A stretch of 64,000 bases of DNA from an uncultured Dorea sp. (GTDB lineage Bacteria; Bacillota; Clostridia; Lachnospirales; Lachnospiraceae). A program made the position numbers and the translations under genes. Positions 61,820 to 64,000 of this stretch are shown here, one piece after another; position 1 is the first letter of the stretch, and each line of letters opens with the position of its first letter. The notes under the pieces were generated by a model. It had not been told where the DNA came from and ran no database searches. It was given only the letters and a program-made list of their open reading frames with translations. The stretch lies in NCBI GenBank assembly GCA_945870325.1, contig CAMBRQ010000001.1, forward strand, positions 62,001 to 126,000, written 5' to 3'.

Positions 61820-62812
61820 TTACCAGAATTTTGATTCCTTTCTATTCCTTCCATTATTGTAGATATCCGGTTTTTCCTCACACAAACCTAAAATCTCAAA
61901 GATAAGATGCCGAACATTACGACATCCATTTCTGCTGAGATTTCCTGCACAGGAAGCACAATATGTATATATCACCGGATAATTTTTTTGTATGATCCTC
62001 TCTGCGAACCCTTGGGCTATCTCAGGTTCCTGGGTCTTCGCACAGCCGCCCAGACCACAACACTGTACTCCTTCTATGATTTCTATTCGATCCTTCAAGA
62101 ATTTCCGTATATATCTCAGCCATTCTCCTTCTGCACGATCCGGACAAGGTTGAAATACATACATCTTACTGCCTTCAGACACCTCCCCTATTCCCAATTC
62201 AGTAAATTTCTCAAAGATAGAAACCATTCTGATATCTAACCGGTCTTTTAAATACATATAACAATTCGGGCAAACCATAACTAACTCTTTGACATTCATC
62301 TTATGCATCCTATCTTGAATCGCCTCAATACTTTTCTGCGCTAACCTCTGCGCTCCCAATTCCATAACAGGCTTTCCACAACACTCATAGACCGTCCCAA
62401 TCCCATATTTTTCCCGGAATAATCTACTCAGTCTTTTCGCCGATTCCGGATAATACGCAGGAAAATTACACCCCATGAAAAGAACGGTATGATTATTAGC
62501 ATGCTGATAGTTCTTATATAGGTAATCCGCTTTTTCCTCGATTAGCTTCTCATATCCATTAATTGCCGGCATTCCCGTATTCTTTTCTGCCTGTTCAATC
62601 CTGATTGCCTGAGTAATTATTTTTCCATTGATTCCCTTAGGACAATACCGTTCACACTCCCCACACATAAAACAATGAAAAGACAACTCTCTTAATCTAT
62701 TCAAGTCTTTTAAACTATGCATCAATCCATATTTTCGTAAAAAATCACAATTTATTGTACACTTTCCACATCTAATACACTCTTTCATTGTTTCTGTATA
62801 AATTGTGTTCAT
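61820..62812 (-). CDS. HdrD/GlpC-like Fe-S protein with two CCG domains
   Basis: 330 residues. Two N-terminal [4Fe-4S] motifs are CIRCGKCTINCDFLRKYG and CFMCGECERYCPKG. Two cysteine-rich CCG domains follow: GCNFPAYYPESAKRL...YECCGKPVMELG...VCPNCYMYL, and VFQPCPDRAE...VQCCGLGGCAK...YTYCASCAGN. Such subunits handle disulfide reduction or electron bifurcation partners in heterodisulfide reductases. First gene of the 11-gene operon, divergent from the multi-rhodanese gene. It ends five bases before the BioB-like gene. Confidence 0.86.
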   Translation of the reverse strand: MNTIYTETMKECIRCGKCTINCDFLRKYGLMHSLKDLNRLRELSFHCFMCGECERYCPKGINGKIITQAIRIEQAEKNTGMPAINGYEKLIEEKADYLYKNYQHANNHTVLFMGCNFPAYYPESAKRLSRLFREKYGIGTVYECCGKPVMELGAQRLAQKSIEAIQDRMHKMNVKELVMVCPNCYMYLKDRLDIRMVSIFEKFTELGIGEVSEGSKMYVFQPCPDRAEGEWLRYIRKFLKDRIEIIEGVQCCGLGGCAKTQEPEIAQGFAERIIQKNYPVIYTYCASCAGNLSRNGCRNVRHLIFEILGLCEEKPDIYNNGRNRKESKFW

Positions 62813-62987
62813 CTTCTAATCCTTCTTCAATCAAAACATACAATCTTAGTATAAGAGAATTCACGTATTATGTCGAATAGATATTGTCGATAATAACTTT
62901 CTTATATAGACATAAACTATTTTCGTATTATCTGAATACTAGATATAATAGGGTTGTAATCTACACATTTTATAGAGGAGAATTACT

Positions 62988-64000
62988 ATGAAAAGAAAAT
63001 TATTAACCCTCATTCTGGCAGGAGTATTAATCTTCAGCAGTTCCACATTGGCAATGGCTGCAGATGCAACAGTTCCGACAGATGATTCTCAGGAAACTAC
63101 ACTTCCAGACTCTGAGCCAGAACCAGAAACTCCTGCAGTAACTGAACCTTTAGTTCCAACATCAGAAGAACCTACAACCAAGGCTTCCACCCAGTATGTG
63201 TCTGGCGCTGATGCAGTAGCAGCAATTGGTAATACTGATATCTTAATCCTTGATGTTCGTACAAAAGCAAATTATGACAAAGGCCATTTACCAGGCTCAT
63301 TCTCTTACCCTTTATTTGGAGCAAATGGTGTATCAGATGAATTAAAGGCTAATTTTACCGAATATGTAAAGAACAATCAAGCACAGTTCCAGAAAAAGAT
63401 TTATATCCTGTGCAACAGTGGTAAGAGTGGTGCAGCTGCCGGCACCGAATCATTAATCGCTAGCGGAATCGATGCGTCAAACATCTATACCATCACTGGT
63501 GGTGCAACGGATACTACCGTACAAAGCAAATTTGTAATTGACTACAAGTCAGTATCCGGCGCTGAGGCTGTATCAAAGATTGGTGATGCTGATTCCTTAA
63601 TTCTCGATGTAAGATCTGCTGACAAATTCGCAAAAGGACATCTGAAAGGTTCCCTTTCACTTCCTGTATTCGATGCAAACAATAACTTGCCTAAAAACTT
63701 ACAGGATGATTTTGTAAAGTATGTCAATGGACACAAACAGGATTTCCAGAAAAATATCTACATCCTGTGTAACAGTGGAAGCCGCGGTGCGCAGACCGCT
63801 ACAAAACTTCTTCTGGATCAAGGTTTTGCTTTGGAAAATATCTTTACCATCACAAACGGCGCAAAAGATTCTGACATCAAAGCAAAACTCACCTATGTTA
63901 CTGCACAAGAAGCCGTAAACTCTATCGGGAAGTCCGAAATCCTCCTTCTTGATGTTCGTTCTAAAGTCAACTATGAGAAAGGACATCTGAAAGGCTCTCT
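62988..64000 (+). CDS. Exported tandem-rhodanese protein (3' end beyond the window)
   Basis: Open from the ATG at 62988 (RBS AGAGGAGAATTACT) to the window edge. A signal peptide (KRKLLTLILAGVLIFSSSTLAMAA) leads into a Thr/Pro/Glu-rich spacer to about residue 66. Rhodanese domains follow at about 68-184, 185-299 and from 300 on, period about 116. Each begins with an ILDVR motif. The active Cys lies in ILCNSGKSG (142) and ILCNSGSRG (261). The repeats are close relatives, so recent duplications. Such a string of sulfurtransferase domains outside the cell is unusual; sulfur-compound scavenging or wall display is possible. Its total length and anchor are not visible. Confidence 0.85.
   Translation, partial: MKRKLLTLILAGVLIFSSSTLAMAADATVPTDDSQETTLPDSEPEPETPAVTEPLVPTSEEPTTKASTQYVSGADAVAAIGNTDILILDVRTKANYDKGHLPGSFSYPLFGANGVSDELKANFTEYVKNNQAQFQKKIYILCNSGKSGAAAGTESLIASGIDASNIYTITGGATDTTVQSKFVIDYKSVSGAEAVSKIGDADSLILDVRSADKFAKGHLKGSLSLPVFDANNNLPKNLQDDFVKYVNGHKQDFQKNIYILCNSGSRGAQTATKLLLDQGFALENIFTITNGAKDSDIKAKLTYVTAQEAVNSIGKSEILLLDVRSKVNYEKGHLKGS

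Overview
The window looks like the chromosome of a strictly anaerobic, low-to-mid GC gut Clostridia, most likely a Lachnospiraceae (Blautia, Dorea, Mediterraneibacter or [Ruminococcus] group). The pointers are a four-subunit pyruvate:ferredoxin oxidoreductase, rubredoxin, a TM1266-type hydrogenase regulator, LL-diaminopimelate aminotransferase, glutamine synthetase next to an ANTAR regulator, and a sortase-anchored VaFE/T-Q adhesin ending in a VKTGD-type sorting signal. No database search was possible; names rest on motifs, lengths and neighbourhood.

Layout. 0-1.8 kb: a frameshifted small exported protein, a decayed IS1182-type transposase and a nested-hairpin repeat. 1.8-5.6 kb: Leloir genes galT-galK with a divergent AraC regulator. 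5.6-9.5 kb: proC, an AIM24-like protein, an 11-residue-repeat coiled-coil protein and a sodium-dependent SNF transporter. 9.6-12.6 kb: the por operon. 12.76-13.50 kb: about 745 bp of non-coding DNA built from three long branched hairpins. 13.5-20.3 kb: a MATE pump, a truncated HAD hydrolase and a 1551-residue adhesin. 20.8-25.9 kb: a GH2 glycosidase, a GPH sugar transporter and an AraC regulator. 26.1-26.4 kb: tRNA-Pro and tRNA-Gln.

26.5-33.1 kb is a four-carbon acid-sugar (D-threonate/erythronate-like) locus: DeoR regulator, KdgT-type permease, DUF1537 kinase, PdxA2, a TpiA paralogue and an RpiB paralogue. The permease carries a frameshift and the kinase an in-frame amber codon, so the pathway looks recently lost unless these are sequence errors. 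33.3-44.5 kb is mostly housekeeping: dapL-dapF, glnA-ANTAR, PduL, polysaccharide deacetylase, a KdpD remnant, a DMT exporter, a prolyl-aminopeptidase-like hydrolase and mgtE behind an apparent M-box riboswitch.

44.7-64 kb is the most unusual part, a sulfur/thiol-redox region. It holds two thioredoxins (one followed by a 13-codon trxB stub), Fe-S proteins, a NifX/DUF134 protein, a rhodanese, a CoA-disulfide-reductase-rhodanese fusion, an SDR and a rubredoxin. Four of its promoters carry the same dyad, TGTGAT-N3-ATCACA, at an identical distance from the -10 box. A Crp-family gene at 48.6 kb has the R-E-x3-R recognition-helix pattern expected for TGTGA half-sites, so it probably activates them. 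A second dyad built from back-to-back TTGACA boxes occurs three times. The region continues into an 11-gene minus-strand operon (62.8 to 53.6 kb): HdrD-like Fe-S protein, BioB-like radical SAM enzyme, SsuABC-like importer, CMD protein, ArsS-like radical SAM enzyme, C_GCAxxG_C_C protein, rhodanese lipoprotein, GT2 and TVP38 protein. An exported protein made of tandem rhodanese domains is divergent from it and runs off the window. I did not recognise this combination as a described pathway.
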